64,000 nucleotides of DNA from Syntrophaceticus sp050949745 (lineage in GTDB: Bacteria; Bacillota; DSM-12270; Thermacetogeniales; Thermacetogeniaceae), in NCBI GenBank assembly GCA_050949745.1, contig JBMNGF010000005.1:1-64000 (forward strand), written 5' to 3'. This document shows, piece by piece, positions 17,196 through 27,164 of this stretch. Both the position numbers and the translations under genes were made by a program. The notes under the pieces are model-generated. The model saw only the letters and a program-made list of their open reading frames with translations, searched no databases and had not been told where the DNA came from. Within the stretch, counting starts at the first letter, position 1; each line of letters starts with the position of its first letter.

Positions 17196-18236
17196 ATGTG
17201 TCTAAATGTAGGTATAATAGGTGCTACTGGATATGTAGGGGAGGAACTGGTCAGGATACTTTGCAGGCATCCGGAAGTGACAGAGATAATAACAGCTTCC
17301 CGGGATTTCGCCGGGTTGACTTTAGATAAGGTTTATCCTCATTTGCGGGGTTATTCGGATTTAGAGATACTGGATATGGATAGGGTGCCAGAACTGACGG
17401 ATCGTTCAGATGTGGTATTTTTAGCTCTGCCTCATGGTATCTCGGCACCTGCAGCTCGGATTGTGTTGGAGAGAGGTAAAAAGGTTATCGATATGGCTGC
17501 CGATTTTCGTTTACCAGATATCGAGCTTTATGAAACATGGTATAAAGCCCAGCATGGTGCACCAGAGCTTCTGGCAGAGGCTGTATATGGCCTGCCAGAG
17601 TTATTCCGTCAGCAAATAAGGGGAGCTGAACTGGTGGCCAATCCTGGCTGCTACCCTACCAGTGCTCTGCTTGCTTTGGCACCGCTGCTGCGAAATGGTC
17701 TTGCGGATCTGTCATCTCTGATTGTGGATTCCAAATCTGGGGTATCAGGTGCAGGGCGAGCACTTGCGTTGGGCAGTCATTTTTCTGAATGCAGTGAGAA
17801 TACAAAGGCCTATGCAGTGGGAGCACATCGCCATACACCGGAAATTGCTCATTATGCAGGGCTTTTGGCCGGAAATACCGTTGATCTTGTGTTTACACCA
17901 CACCTGATCCCGATGACCCGGGGAATACTGAGTACAGTTTATGCAGATCTCAACAGCTCGCTGGACAGCACAGGTTTGCGCCAGATATACGAGGATTTCT
18001 ATGCTGAGGAAGAATTTGTTGAGATCGCTCCTGAGGGGGAGATGCCTGAAACCAAGTGGGTGAGAGGGACTAACAGATGCTTTCTTGGTATTACAGTCAA
18101 TGGGAAGAAAGGGATAATCGTGTCTGTGATCGACAACCTGGTCAAGGGGGCGGCAGGGCAGGCGGTGCAGAATATGAATCTATTGTTTGGCTTTGCAGAA
18201 AACAGTGGTTTAGAGCAGCCGGGGATTTATCCATAG
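17196..18236 (+). CDS. argC: N-acetyl-gamma-glutamyl-phosphate reductase
   Basis: 346 residues, third step of arginine synthesis: NADPH reduction of N-acetylglutamyl phosphate to the semialdehyde. NAD-binding IIGATGYVGEELVR at the N-terminus; catalytic Cys152 in NPGCYPTSAL; HRHTPEI near 211 supplies the active-site His. The frame is open from 17157, but AGGAGAG at 17183-17189 selects ATG 17196. First gene of the arginine cluster, preceded by a promoter with an ARG-box-like site. Confidence 0.94.
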   Translation: MCLNVGIIGATGYVGEELVRILCRHPEVTEIITASRDFAGLTLDKVYPHLRGYSDLEILDMDRVPELTDRSDVVFLALPHGISAPAARIVLERGKKVIDMAADFRLPDIELYETWYKAQHGAPELLAEAVYGLPELFRQQIRGAELVANPGCYPTSALLALAPLLRNGLADLSSLIVDSKSGVSGAGRALALGSHFSECSENTKAYAVGAHRHTPEIAHYAGLLAGNTVDLVFTPHLIPMTRGILSTVYADLNSSLDSTGLRQIYEDFYAEEEFVEIAPEGEMPETKWVRGTNRCFLGITVNGKKGIIVSVIDNLVKGAAGQAVQNMNLLFGFAENSGLEQPGIYP

Positions 18237-18265
18237 AATTACCACCGAATTAGTTCGTGAATTGG

Positions 18266-18294
18266 TTGACATAATGTGGCGTTTGTCTTAGATA
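18266..18294 (+). promoter_or_regulatory. Possible promoter in the argC-argJ gap
   Basis: TTGACA at 18266-18271 with TAGATA 17 bases later. The -10 is poor. The 266-base gap also has an inverted repeat ATTGGTT/AACCAAT (18320-18350) and a GGAGGTACCT stretch, but no recognised leader RNA. Confidence 0.35.
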
Positions 18295-18502
18295 TGAAAC
18301 TAGCAAATGTTGAAATAAGATTGGTTGTTATCATTTATTCTCTAACCAATAAAACAGGATGGAAGGAGGTACCTGAGTTCCTAGCGGTCTATCTGGCTAT
18401 CCCTTATCTATAGAGAGGTATTGTTTGCTTCTAAAATGATTTTAGGGATTTGAGTTGCTTTTTTTTATTTAGGTCGGATAGTGTAGGGAACCAGGGAGCA
18501 AT

Positions 18503-19720
18503 TTGTTCCAACAGTTTAAATATGAAGAAATAGCAGGTGGTGTAACCACCCCCAGAGGATTTTCAGCAGCAGGGGTTGCAGCAAAGTTGCGGAAGAATGG
18601 GCGAGATTTGGCAGTTCTCTACTCGGAAAAATGTGCTTTAGCTGCCGCTGTTTACACCCAGAACCAGGTGAAGGCAGCTCCGGTGTTGTTGACACAGAAG
18701 CACTTAGTTGCGGGCCAGATACAGGCAATTGTTGTAAACAGTGGTATTGCTAATGCCTGTACAGGGGAACAGGGGCTTAAAGATGCTAAAGATATGGCAG
18801 AACTGACCGGTGATCTCCTGGGCATTCCTATGGAGCATGTGGCTGTGGCTTCTACTGGAGTAATCGGTGAGTACCTGCCTATGGATAAAATTGCAACAGG
18901 GATCAAAGAGGCAGTAGCTGCGCTCTCTCCTGAAGGTGGAAGGGAAGCAGCAGAAGCGATCATGACAACAGATACTGTTACAAAAGAGTTTGCTGTCAAG
19001 TTTTCTTTGAGCGGCAAAGAGGTTGTTATCGGGGGCATTGCCAAGGGTTCTGGGATGATTCATCCCAATATGGCCACAATGCTTGCCTTTATTACAACAG
19101 ATGCAGATGTGGAGCAGCAGGCTCTAGATCATGGGCTGCGTTGGGCAGTTGAGCGCTCCTTTAATTCGATAACAGTAGATGGAGATACCAGTACCAATGA
19201 TATGGTCGTGATTATGGCCAATGGTCAATCGGGCAATCCCTGTCTATCAGAAGAAGATGAGGAGTTTACCCTTTTTCGGGAAGCTCTCTTGGCTGTTTGT
19301 ACTGCATTAGCCAAAACGATCGCCCGGGATGGGGAAGGCGCTACTAAGTTTATGGAAGTACAGATAAAGGGAGCGGCCAATGAAGGGGATGCCCGCAGGA
19401 TGGCACGGGCTGTGGCTGGCTCCAACCTGGTCAAGACTGCTGTCTGTGGTGAAGACCCCAATTGGGGGCGTATACTTTCAGCTGCCGGTGCCAGCGGGGT
19501 TCCCTTTGATCCGAATACAGCAGATGTTTATCTGGGGGATCTACAGGTGGCAGCCCATGGGCAGGGCATTCCCTTTGATGAGGAGCAGGCAGGTTCCATT
19601 CTGCAGGAGCATGATGTTTTGATAACAGTTGACCTGCACCAAGGCAAAGCTGTGGGAAAAGCATGGGGTTGTGATCTCAGTTATGATTATGTACGCATTA
19701 ATGCCGATTATCGCACTTAG
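18503..19720 (+). CDS. argJ: Bifunctional ornithine acetyltransferase / N-acetylglutamate synthase
   Basis: 405-residue proenzyme that transfers acetyl from N-acetylornithine to glutamate, recycling the acetyl group. The self-cleavage site lies in KGSGMIHPNMATMLAF with nucleophile Thr192, giving alpha and beta chains. Other motifs: NSGIANACTG near 77 and NWGRILSAAG near 320. TTG start with AGGGAG at 18493-18498 at rather short spacing. Presence of ArgJ explains why no argA or argE is in the cluster. Confidence 0.93.
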   Translation: MFQQFKYEEIAGGVTTPRGFSAAGVAAKLRKNGRDLAVLYSEKCALAAAVYTQNQVKAAPVLLTQKHLVAGQIQAIVVNSGIANACTGEQGLKDAKDMAELTGDLLGIPMEHVAVASTGVIGEYLPMDKIATGIKEAVAALSPEGGREAAEAIMTTDTVTKEFAVKFSLSGKEVVIGGIAKGSGMIHPNMATMLAFITTDADVEQQALDHGLRWAVERSFNSITVDGDTSTNDMVVIMANGQSGNPCLSEEDEEFTLFREALLAVCTALAKTIARDGEGATKFMEVQIKGAANEGDARRMARAVAGSNLVKTAVCGEDPNWGRILSAAGASGVPFDPNTADVYLGDLQVAAHGQGIPFDEEQAGSILQEHDVLITVDLHQGKAVGKAWGCDLSYDYVRINADYRT

Positions 19721-19734
19721 GGGAGGTGAGAAAT

Positions 19735-20616
19735 ATGGTATTAACAGCCCTACAGAAGGCTTCGATTCTTGTTGAAGCCCTGCCTTATATAAGAAAGTTT
19801 TCCGGAGAGACTGTGGTCATTAAATATGGCGGTTGGGCTATGGTCAACGAGGAATTAGAGCAGGGCGTGATGAATGATTGTATTTTGTTGAAGCTGGTCG
19901 GCATTCATCCGGTAATTGTCCATGGTGGAGGGAAAGCCATCAATACCATGCTAGAGCGTCTTGGCAAAGAAACCCGTTTTGTGCATGGACAGAGGGTCAC
20001 CGATGAGGAGACGATGGAAGTTGTAGAGATGGTGTTGGCTGGCAAGATCAATAAGGAGATCGTTACTCTGATCAACCAGCTTGGAGGAAAAGGGATTGGG
20101 CTTTGCGGTAAAGATGCAAATTTGATCACAGCGCGTCAAAAAGTGCTTCCTGCATCAGTAAAGGATAGAGAAGACCTGGGACATGTGGGGGAAGTAGAGA
20201 GTATTAACCCCGAGATAATTCAAACAGTCAAAGAGGAGGGTTATATACCGGTGATCGCTCCTATCGGGGTGGGCAGAGATGGCAGAAGCTATAATATAAA
20301 TGCTGATTATGTTGCCGGAGCGGTAGCTGCGGCATTAAAAGCCAATAAATTGGTGCTGCTTACAGATGTTGAAGGAATCTTTGTTGATCAAAAAGACCCC
20401 TCAACTCTTCTTTCAGTGATCAAAAGCTCTGAGGTTCCCGACCTGATCAGCAAGGAGGTCATAGCCGGGGGAATGATACCTAAGGTGGAGTGCTGTGTCC
20501 ATGCTTTAAAGAACGGGGTGGGACGCACCCACATTATCGATGGGAGGATTCTGCATTCCATTTTGCTGGAGGTATTCACAGACGAAGGTGTTGGCACTAT
20601 GGTAGTCAAGGAATAG
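19735..20616 (+). CDS. argB: Acetylglutamate kinase
   Basis: 293-residue amino-acid kinase that phosphorylates N-acetylglutamate. VIKYGGWAM near residue 25 carries the ATP-binding Lys; VHGGGKAINTML (substrate loop) near 63; NINADYVAGAVAAAL near 187; LLTDVEGIF near 206. GGGAGGTGAG (19721-19730) fixes ATG 19735, although a GTG at 19726 is in frame. Arginine-inhibited members carry an extra N-terminal helix; the segment ALQKASILVEALPYI is compatible with that type. Confidence 0.93.
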   Translation: MVLTALQKASILVEALPYIRKFSGETVVIKYGGWAMVNEELEQGVMNDCILLKLVGIHPVIVHGGGKAINTMLERLGKETRFVHGQRVTDEETMEVVEMVLAGKINKEIVTLINQLGGKGIGLCGKDANLITARQKVLPASVKDREDLGHVGEVESINPEIIQTVKEEGYIPVIAPIGVGRDGRSYNINADYVAGAVAAALKANKLVLLTDVEGIFVDQKDPSTLLSVIKSSEVPDLISKEVIAGGMIPKVECCVHALKNGVGRTHIIDGRILHSILLEVFTDEGVGTMVVKE

Positions 20617-20646
20617 ATGCAAGTGGGATTCGGAGGTGGAGATATT

Positions 20647-21849
20647 TTGACGGGTAATCAAATAACTGAAATGGGGAAGAAATACCTGATGCAAAACTAT
20701 GCTCAACTTCCTCTGGTGATCGCCAGGGGAGAGGGGGTGCGTGTTTGGGATGATCAAGGTAAGTGTTACCTTGACTTTGTAGGGGGGATTGCTGTAAATT
20801 CGGTGGGGCACTGTCACCCCAGGGTTGTAGCTGCAATCCGCCAGCAGTCGGAACAGCTGATTCACTGCTCAAATCTCTACTGGTTTGAGCCACCGGTGGT
20901 TTTGGCCAGAGAGTTGACAGCTCTAAGTGGCCTTGATCGTGTTTTCTTCTGTAACAGCGGTGCTGAGGCCAATGAGGCAGCGATTAAATTGGCTCGCAAG
21001 TATGCCTCTGAACAGTGCAATAAAGAGAACCCAGAGATCATTGCCTTCACAAAGTCTTTTCACGGTAGAACTCTGGGAACTCTGGCAGCAACCGGCCAGG
21101 AGAAGTTTTCCCGAGGATTTACTCCTTTGCCGGAGGGTTTTCGCCATGTTCCCTTCAATGATGTGGTGGAGCTGAAGAAGGCTGTCGGATCACAAACAGC
21201 GGCAATTATGGTTGAGCCGCTACAGGGTGAGGGGGGTGTCTATCCGGCTTCCCAGGAAATGATGGAAACTCTGCTTGAACTGCGAAATGAACAGGGGATT
21301 TTGCTCATTTTTGATGAGGTGCAGTGTGGCCTGGGTCGTACAGGGAAGGTTTTTGCTTACGAGCATTACGGGGTGCGGCCCGATATCCTTACCCTTGCTA
21401 AGGCTCTAGGGGGAGGCTTACCAATTGGGGCAACCTTGGCTCGGGAAGGGGTGGCCCAGCTTTTTCAGCCTGGCACCCATGGAACAACATTTGGGGGGAA
21501 CCCGGTGGCCTGTGCGGCAGCCAGGGCGGTCCTGCAGGTGCTTGAGGATGAGGGGCTTGTCGAGCAGGCAGCAGAGACCGGTAACTATATGAAGACCAGC
21601 CTGGAGGCTCTGCAAAAGAAGTATCCATTTATCAAAGAGGTGCGGGGGATGGGCCTGCTGCTGGGGATAGAGCTTGACCGGCCGGGACAGGAGATGGTAG
21701 CACTCTGCCAGGAGCAAGGACTCCTGATCAACTGCACAGCTGAGCGGGTGCTCCGCTTCATGCCTCCATTGATCACTAGCAGGGAAGAGGTTGACGAGGC
21801 AATGGGGATTTTGGATGATGCTCTGTGTGTTTTTCAGGAAAGAGGTTAG
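20647..21849 (+). CDS. argD: Acetylornithine aminotransferase
   Basis: 400-residue class III PLP aminotransferase converting N-acetylglutamate semialdehyde to N-acetylornithine. PLP Lys252 in TLAKALGGGLP; IFDEVQCGLGRTG supplies the cofactor Asp; NSGAEANEAAIKLARK near 97 binds phosphate; GTTFGGNPVACAA near 280. The frame opens at 20617, overlapping nothing, but GGAGGTGGA at 20632-20640 points to TTG 20647. Translated directly after argB. Confidence 0.93.
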   Translation: MTGNQITEMGKKYLMQNYAQLPLVIARGEGVRVWDDQGKCYLDFVGGIAVNSVGHCHPRVVAAIRQQSEQLIHCSNLYWFEPPVVLARELTALSGLDRVFFCNSGAEANEAAIKLARKYASEQCNKENPEIIAFTKSFHGRTLGTLAATGQEKFSRGFTPLPEGFRHVPFNDVVELKKAVGSQTAAIMVEPLQGEGGVYPASQEMMETLLELRNEQGILLIFDEVQCGLGRTGKVFAYEHYGVRPDILTLAKALGGGLPIGATLAREGVAQLFQPGTHGTTFGGNPVACAAARAVLQVLEDEGLVEQAAETGNYMKTSLEALQKKYPFIKEVRGMGLLLGIELDRPGQEMVALCQEQGLLINCTAERVLRFMPPLITSREEVDEAMGILDDALCVFQERG

Positions 21850-22070
21850 TGTTTATTCAGCCTCCCATGAAGGCTGCAGTTTGCTTGGCATCGCCTAATC
21901 AATTATGAGAACAGTTGGGCAAAGGGGAATAGCTTGGTAATCATGTCGGCACTAGTCGGCATATACCAGGAAGCCCCCATCTCTAAGCAAGCGTAGGTGG
22001 TGGGAGTATGTCACGGGTTTAATCTTGTCATAGAGAGCAATATTCTATTAATGTAGGGAGATGCAAAAAA

Positions 22071-23021
22071 ATGGCTGGTGCATACCTGGATAATGGTTTA
22101 AAAGGACGGGATTTTTTAACGATTTCTGATTTTACCACAGATGAGATCCGGCTGATTATCGATGCCGCGCATGACTTGAAGAGAGACTTAAAAGAGGGGA
22201 TTCCTCACACAGTTTTAGAGGGGAAAAGCCTGGGGATGATCTTCACCAAGCCCTCCACCCGGACCAGAGTTTCTTTTGAGGTGGGGATGTATCAGCTCGG
22301 TGGCTATGCCCTTTTCCTGAGTGCTCAGGATATTCAATTGCGTAGAGGGGAGTCCCTTCCTGATACAGCGCACACACTGGAGCGCTACCTGGATGGGATT
22401 ATGATCAGAACCTTTGACCAGGCTGATGTGGATGAGTTGGCTGAGTGCGGCTCCATCCCGGTGATCAATGGATTGACAGATCTAGTTCACCCTACCCAGG
22501 TGATCGCGGATATGATGACTGTAGAGGAACACCAAGGGAAGCTGGCGGGGCTCAAACTGGCCTATATCGGAGATGGAAACAATGTTGCCCATTCCCTGCT
22601 GCAGATCTGTGCCAAGCTGGGAGTGCAGATGACTATCGCCTGCCCGCCAGGGTATGAACCAGATGCAGAGATTCTGGCAGCTGCCCGTCAGGATGCTGTC
22701 AAAACAGGCATACAGCTGGAGGTAGTGGAGGAGCCGGCGGAGGCAGTCAAGGATGCTGATGCGATCTATACAGATATATGGGCGAGCATGGGGCAAGAAA
22801 AAGAGCAGGAAAAGCGGGCTGATGCCTTTCAGTTCTATCAGATCAATGAAGAACTCCTAAAAAGGGCGAACCCTGGTGCAGTTGTTTTGCATTGCCTACC
22901 AGCGCACAGGGGTGAGGAGATTACCGATGAGGTGATCGATGGCCCTCAGTCAGTGGTTTTTGATGAGGCGGAAAACCGCCTTCATGCCCATAAGGCTATC
23001 ATGGCCCTGTTAATGGGGTAA
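22071..23021 (+). CDS. argF: Ornithine carbamoyltransferase
   Basis: 316 residues. Carbamoyl phosphate motif STRTRVSFEVGMYQLGG near residue 57, DLVHPTQVIADMMT near 134 and HCLPAHRGEEITD near 268 are all intact; DADAIYTDIWASMGQE marks the ornithine domain. It makes citrulline from ornithine. Separated from argD by 221 bases without visible gene, and closed by a strong terminator, so it is the last gene of the cluster; argG and argH are not in the window. Confidence 0.95.
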   Translation: MAGAYLDNGLKGRDFLTISDFTTDEIRLIIDAAHDLKRDLKEGIPHTVLEGKSLGMIFTKPSTRTRVSFEVGMYQLGGYALFLSAQDIQLRRGESLPDTAHTLERYLDGIMIRTFDQADVDELAECGSIPVINGLTDLVHPTQVIADMMTVEEHQGKLAGLKLAYIGDGNNVAHSLLQICAKLGVQMTIACPPGYEPDAEILAAARQDAVKTGIQLEVVEEPAEAVKDADAIYTDIWASMGQEKEQEKRADAFQFYQINEELLKRANPGAVVLHCLPAHRGEEITDEVIDGPQSVVFDEAENRLHAHKAIMALLMG

Positions 23022-23099
23022 ATGACGGAAAAGGAGTAGCCGATCCTGTTACAGATCTATTGCCCCAGTGACTTATTAATATGTTACTGATATGGAATC

Positions 23100-23119
23100 C
23101 CCGCCGTTGGCGGGTTTTT
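23100..23119 (+). terminator. Strong intrinsic terminator after argF
   Basis: CCCGCC-GTT-GGCGGG (23100-23114) followed by TTTTT. Perfect 6-bp GC stem with triloop. Confidence 0.88.
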
Positions 23120-23230
23120 CTATAGGTGGACCCTCCCTTTGTGTCTAAAGGGAATAATCTCTCGGCGGCGAATATATTAAACAGTCTGTTAAAAGAAATA
23201 AATTACTTATATGAAATGCGGTGTATTCTT

Positions 23231-24367
23231 TTGAAGGTTTTGCATACTGCAGATATACATCTTTCTCCTGCGGCACCTGAAAGGATGGAGGCACTCCGCA
23301 GTGTGTGCCATCTGTCTCAGGAGCTGGGGTGTGCTGCTCTTTTGATCGCAGGTGATTTATTTGATACCCCCAAGGCGGCTATGGATTTAAGGGCTGAGGT
23401 GCGGGAGTTATTTGATTCTACTGGGCAAAGGGTTTATCTGATCCCTGGCAACCATGATGCAGCAGCATTTAAGTCAGGGGAGTATTATGGGCGAAATGTG
23501 TACACCTGCAGCGGAACGCCTGCCAGGTGGGAAGTGGAGGGGGTTCCTCTGCTGGGCATCCCTTATCTGCCGGGAAGGCAGGGTGTGGAGCTGCTGCGCT
23601 CCCAAGTCCAGGGAGAGGGTTCACCCTGTTTAGTGATCATGCACACTAATTTCTATAATTCATCCCTGTCAGCTCTTTATTTCTCTGAGAAGGATGATGA
23701 TTCAGCAAGTGCCTGTTTATGGGAGGGCGATTTGGCAGACCTTCCTCAGACCTATATCGCTCTAGGGCACTGGCACAACCCTACACTTCCTCCGATTAAA
23801 GTCAATAATGTCCAGGTGGCCTACAGTGGAACCCCTTATCCCACATCAAAGGGTGAGAATGGGGCACGCCATGCTTTTCTCATCGGTCTTTCTTCCGGAG
23901 GATTTGATGTGCAGGGCATCAAGATTCCTGGTGTGCCTCGCAGGGAAACAGCATCCTTTTTCTTTGTTCCAGGTGAAGAGGATAAAATACTGGGACAAAT
24001 TGAGTCTTTTTTAGAACAGAGTGCTGATGATGAGGTGATCCTTGACCTGGAGGTGGCTGGTTGGGTAGGGAGCATCAGTGAGGGTGCTTGTGTAGCGGAA
24101 ATAGATAGGATGGTAGGGAAGCACCGGGGGCGCTGGAGAGCTGTCAACACCGGTACAGTCCAGGTTACAGGGATTGCGGCGTTGCCTGGAGTTGCTTCAA
24201 GGTGTCTGTATAAACTGGGGGAATTAGAGCCACCGGATTTCTTGTCTCTGGAGGACTGCAGTGATCCTTCTCTACAGGAACTGGCTTGGAAAGTGCGGGA
24301 AGACAGGGAGGGCCTTTATCGCTCAGCTCTCTCTCTGCTGTTGCAGCAGATGGGAAGGGGGAGTTAG
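23231..24367 (+). CDS. SbcD/YhaO-like DNA repair nuclease subunit (metallophosphoesterase)
   Basis: About 378 residues. The Mre11-type phosphoesterase motifs are present: LHTADIHLS at the N-terminus, AGDLFDTPK near 41, PGNHDA near 73, and HTNFYN and LGHWHNP further on, giving two-metal binding. The frame is open from 23126 and includes ATG 23216, but homologues begin at the LHTADIHL segment; TTG 23231 has GGTG upstream, and I favour it weakly. The partner ATPase starts one base after the stop, as in sbcDC and yhaON operons. Confidence 0.82.
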   Translation: MKVLHTADIHLSPAAPERMEALRSVCHLSQELGCAALLIAGDLFDTPKAAMDLRAEVRELFDSTGQRVYLIPGNHDAAAFKSGEYYGRNVYTCSGTPARWEVEGVPLLGIPYLPGRQGVELLRSQVQGEGSPCLVIMHTNFYNSSLSALYFSEKDDDSASACLWEGDLADLPQTYIALGHWHNPTLPPIKVNNVQVAYSGTPYPTSKGENGARHAFLIGLSSGGFDVQGIKIPGVPRRETASFFFVPGEEDKILGQIESFLEQSADDEVILDLEVAGWVGSISEGACVAEIDRMVGKHRGRWRAVNTGTVQVTGIAALPGVASRCLYKLGELEPPDFLSLEDCSDPSLQELAWKVREDREGLYRSALSLLLQQMGRGS

Positions 24368-24368
24368 A

Positions 24369-26765
24369 TTGAGGATACTGGAACTAAGGTGCCAGCCTGT
24401 TGGCCCTCTGAGCAAACCGGTCTGTTTTCAATATAAGAAGAACTGCACAGTTGTTTACGATGAAAATGAGGCGGGAAAGACCTCTTTAGTTGACATAATT
24501 GTGAATATGCTCTATCGCAAAGGGAGCGCTCAGTCACGTTTCCAAGCCCGGCGTTTTGACAGCTTCCAGGGCTCTGTAAAGCTGGAACACCGGGGGAAGA
24601 CAATGACCTGTAAGGGGAGTGTTGATCTGGATAAGCTCCTTGACCTTCCTGCGGAGTTTTCACGACTGCCTATTGTCCGGGGGAGTGATCTTCATTTTCT
24701 ATGGTCGGGAAACAGAGAAAAGAATGGCCCTCTGATTGAGGCTTGTATCCAGCACTTTGCCGCTGATTGTGAAGATAATTTGGGCACAGTTGTCACTGAT
24801 GTACGGTCTGCGGCAGGCCTTCCTGCCAAGAGAAACAGCTGGACAAAGGGTAAAACAGATGAGCTCCGGGAATATCTTGACTTGTACAGAAAAAAAGAAT
24901 ATCTGTTATCTGTCATGGCCGGCAGAGAGGAAACAACCAGAGAGTTGCTGTCTGTTGGGGAGAGACTGCATACAGTAAAGGACACATTGGCTGCGGCAAC
25001 AAGTGAACAAAAAGAACTGCAAGAGGAATATCAGGCTGCTCTCTGCAGTTCCGCTAAGGCATGGGAGAGAAAATTGTCAGCCTTGCGTACCGAGTATCAG
25101 GAAAGTGGTGCTGAGCGCTGCTCACGGGAAGACCTGCAGCTCTGGACTGAAACTGCAGCTAAGGAAGAGTCTCTTCGGGAAAAGGAAAGTACACTGAAAA
25201 AACAAGTCAGTGATACAGAGGCAGAGCTATTTGACCTGCGCCAACAGCAGGAGAAGATTTCGCATCATCTAAAGGAAGTGCAGCATGCTTGTGAGTCGGC
25301 CAGGGATACCTTGAATCAGCTGAGGCAGAAAAAAGAGGAACAAGAGAAAGCCTATTCTGAGCTGATGGTAGAGGGACGCACCCTGTTGAATAATATCAGT
25401 TCAGCGGTGAATCAAAGGAACAGTGTCAAGTGGGCACAGGTTGCAGGAATTATTCTTATTGTCGCTGCAGTTTTGCTCCTTGCTGCCGGACAGTCGGTCC
25501 CGGGAGGCATTACTTTGGTTATCGGCCTAGGGTTATCTGGGTGGGCACTGACAGTTTCCAGGTCCTGTGCTAGAACCATTCAAAAAGAGGAGGAAAGAGT
25601 ACAGCAGCTTGCTCGCACAGCCGGTATCCATTCTGTGGGTACACCGCAGGATGTTATTTCACACATGGAAAGGCATCTAGAAAAACAGAGTCAAGAAATG
25701 AGGGAATTATTGGCCAAAGGGGAGCAGGAGCATCAGGAGCGGGAGGCTGAAAAGAATAAGCTTGCACAGGAAAATATTTTTTGTGAGCGGGAATTGGACA
25801 GGCTATCTGAAAGGATCTGTGAACTGCAAACATCCTTAACAGAGTGTGGCGGGGAACTGGAGGGGGTTCATCTGACACTGGATAAACTGATGCAAAGGAC
25901 AGGAAAACCTGATTTTGATTCACTGGAGGCTGCCATCAAGGAAAGGGAGCGTATGGAAAGGGAGATAGAAAATGTCTTGGCTCGCCTTTGCACGCTCCTG
26001 GACAGCGAGGATCAGTGGCGGGAAAGGCTCCTTGCTCTGGAACCCAATTTAGAAAGATGCCCTGAACCACGTTCTGTGGAAGAGCTGGATAGGAAGAAGG
26101 CGCAGCTGGAGACAAAAGTTCAGAAGCTGAGGGGTCAGAGGGATGAGCTGCAGCAGTGTTACGATAAATTGCGTCAGCAGGAGTTGGATGAGTCACAGAG
26201 GCTCTATGCCGCTGGTTGTGGGGATATAGCCACTCTCGCTTTGCGCCTCAACGAGGCGGAACAAGCTCTGATGAGCGCTATCAGGGGATCTTTGGCTGCC
26301 ATTTGGGTGCAAAGAGCTGTCGAGGCTGCCAGAGAAGGCTTTGAAGAGACTCTTTTAGAGCCTTTGAGTAGGGCGGGAGATATTTTTCATTACATAACTG
26401 GACTTTATGATACCCTTGACTACACTCGTCAGAAGGGTGATGTAACATTCACTGTTAGCCGGCAGGGAACTACATATAGTGAGGATCTGTTGAGTGATGG
26501 TGCTAAGGCACAATTGCTGCTCTCTCTGCGTCTTGCCCTCTTGGAAAGGATACTAGGGGAGGAACCCGGTTTTTTAGTGCTGGATGACCCCCTTTTGAAC
26601 TCATCAAAAGCCAGAAAACAAAAGGCCATTCATGTCCTGTTGGATTATGCACAAGCTGGCTGGCAGCTGTTCTACCTTACTGTTGATGAGGCAGCTGTCG
26701 ATATATTCCAGGAGATAGGCGCCGATCTCATCGAGGTAAAAAGGGTAACTGACTTCTACCAATAA
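24369..26765 (+). CDS. SbcC/YhaN-like ATPase with central membrane hairpin
   Basis: 798-residue ABC-type ATPase of the Rad50/SbcC class. Walker A DENEAGKTSLV near residue 31, signature LLSDGAKAQL near 707, Walker B FLVLDDP near 735, separated by long coiled coils. Unlike SbcC, two hydrophobic helices interrupt the coil at about residues 355-395 and no Cys-x-x-Cys zinc hook is seen; YhaN-type proteins share this. So the complex may be membrane-tethered. TTG start with AGGGGGA just before. Confidence 0.82.
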   Translation: MRILELRCQPVGPLSKPVCFQYKKNCTVVYDENEAGKTSLVDIIVNMLYRKGSAQSRFQARRFDSFQGSVKLEHRGKTMTCKGSVDLDKLLDLPAEFSRLPIVRGSDLHFLWSGNREKNGPLIEACIQHFAADCEDNLGTVVTDVRSAAGLPAKRNSWTKGKTDELREYLDLYRKKEYLLSVMAGREETTRELLSVGERLHTVKDTLAAATSEQKELQEEYQAALCSSAKAWERKLSALRTEYQESGAERCSREDLQLWTETAAKEESLREKESTLKKQVSDTEAELFDLRQQQEKISHHLKEVQHACESARDTLNQLRQKKEEQEKAYSELMVEGRTLLNNISSAVNQRNSVKWAQVAGIILIVAAVLLLAAGQSVPGGITLVIGLGLSGWALTVSRSCARTIQKEEERVQQLARTAGIHSVGTPQDVISHMERHLEKQSQEMRELLAKGEQEHQEREAEKNKLAQENIFCERELDRLSERICELQTSLTECGGELEGVHLTLDKLMQRTGKPDFDSLEAAIKERERMEREIENVLARLCTLLDSEDQWRERLLALEPNLERCPEPRSVEELDRKKAQLETKVQKLRGQRDELQQCYDKLRQQELDESQRLYAAGCGDIATLALRLNEAEQALMSAIRGSLAAIWVQRAVEAAREGFEETLLEPLSRAGDIFHYITGLYDTLDYTRQKGDVTFTVSRQGTTYSEDLLSDGAKAQLLLSLRLALLERILGEEPGFLVLDDPLLNSSKARKQKAIHVLLDYAQAGWQLFYLTVDEAAVDIFQEIGADLIEVKRVTDFYQ

Positions 26766-27164
26766 CGTAGCACGGGCGTGGAACGTGGCACGGGGACCTT
26801 TCGTTTGCCACATTTTAGACACCGCATTCTAAATTCGCACTATGATTCCCCTGCTTTATTGCCTTATTGCTTTAAGGATAAGTTGAGGGCATCGGATGAC
26901 GATCTTTTTTCTAACCACTAACGGCCGACCATCAACGGTCAGATGATTTATCCTCACTGCCTATATCTCATTGTGATTCGAAAGATTCTGCTTTATAATT
27001 GAAGCGAGTTCTTAGTCCAGCTGGTGATTCTATATCCCTCTGAACTTTAGAACTGCAAATGAATGACTTAGTTGGCGTTGAACTCCTGCTTATTAAGAGG
27101 AGGGAGGTTATGCTGAGTTAGTCAGTCTAAAAGACATATTGTAAGCATTCTGGAGGCAATAAAT
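26766..27164. other. Intergenic region before ybaK, nothing recognised
   Basis: 399 bases of rather low complexity with a duplicated CGTGGCACGGG/CGTGGAACGTGGC stretch at 26770-26800. No open frame of note, no clear terminator, no known leader RNA; an A/T-rich segment before 27165 must hold the ybaK promoter. Confidence 0.4.

Noticed and set aside
18360..18420. GGAGGTACCT stretch as a T-box core before argJ
   Set aside because: Lacks the GGTGGTACC-x-CGGG consensus and no stem I or specifier loop lies upstream.
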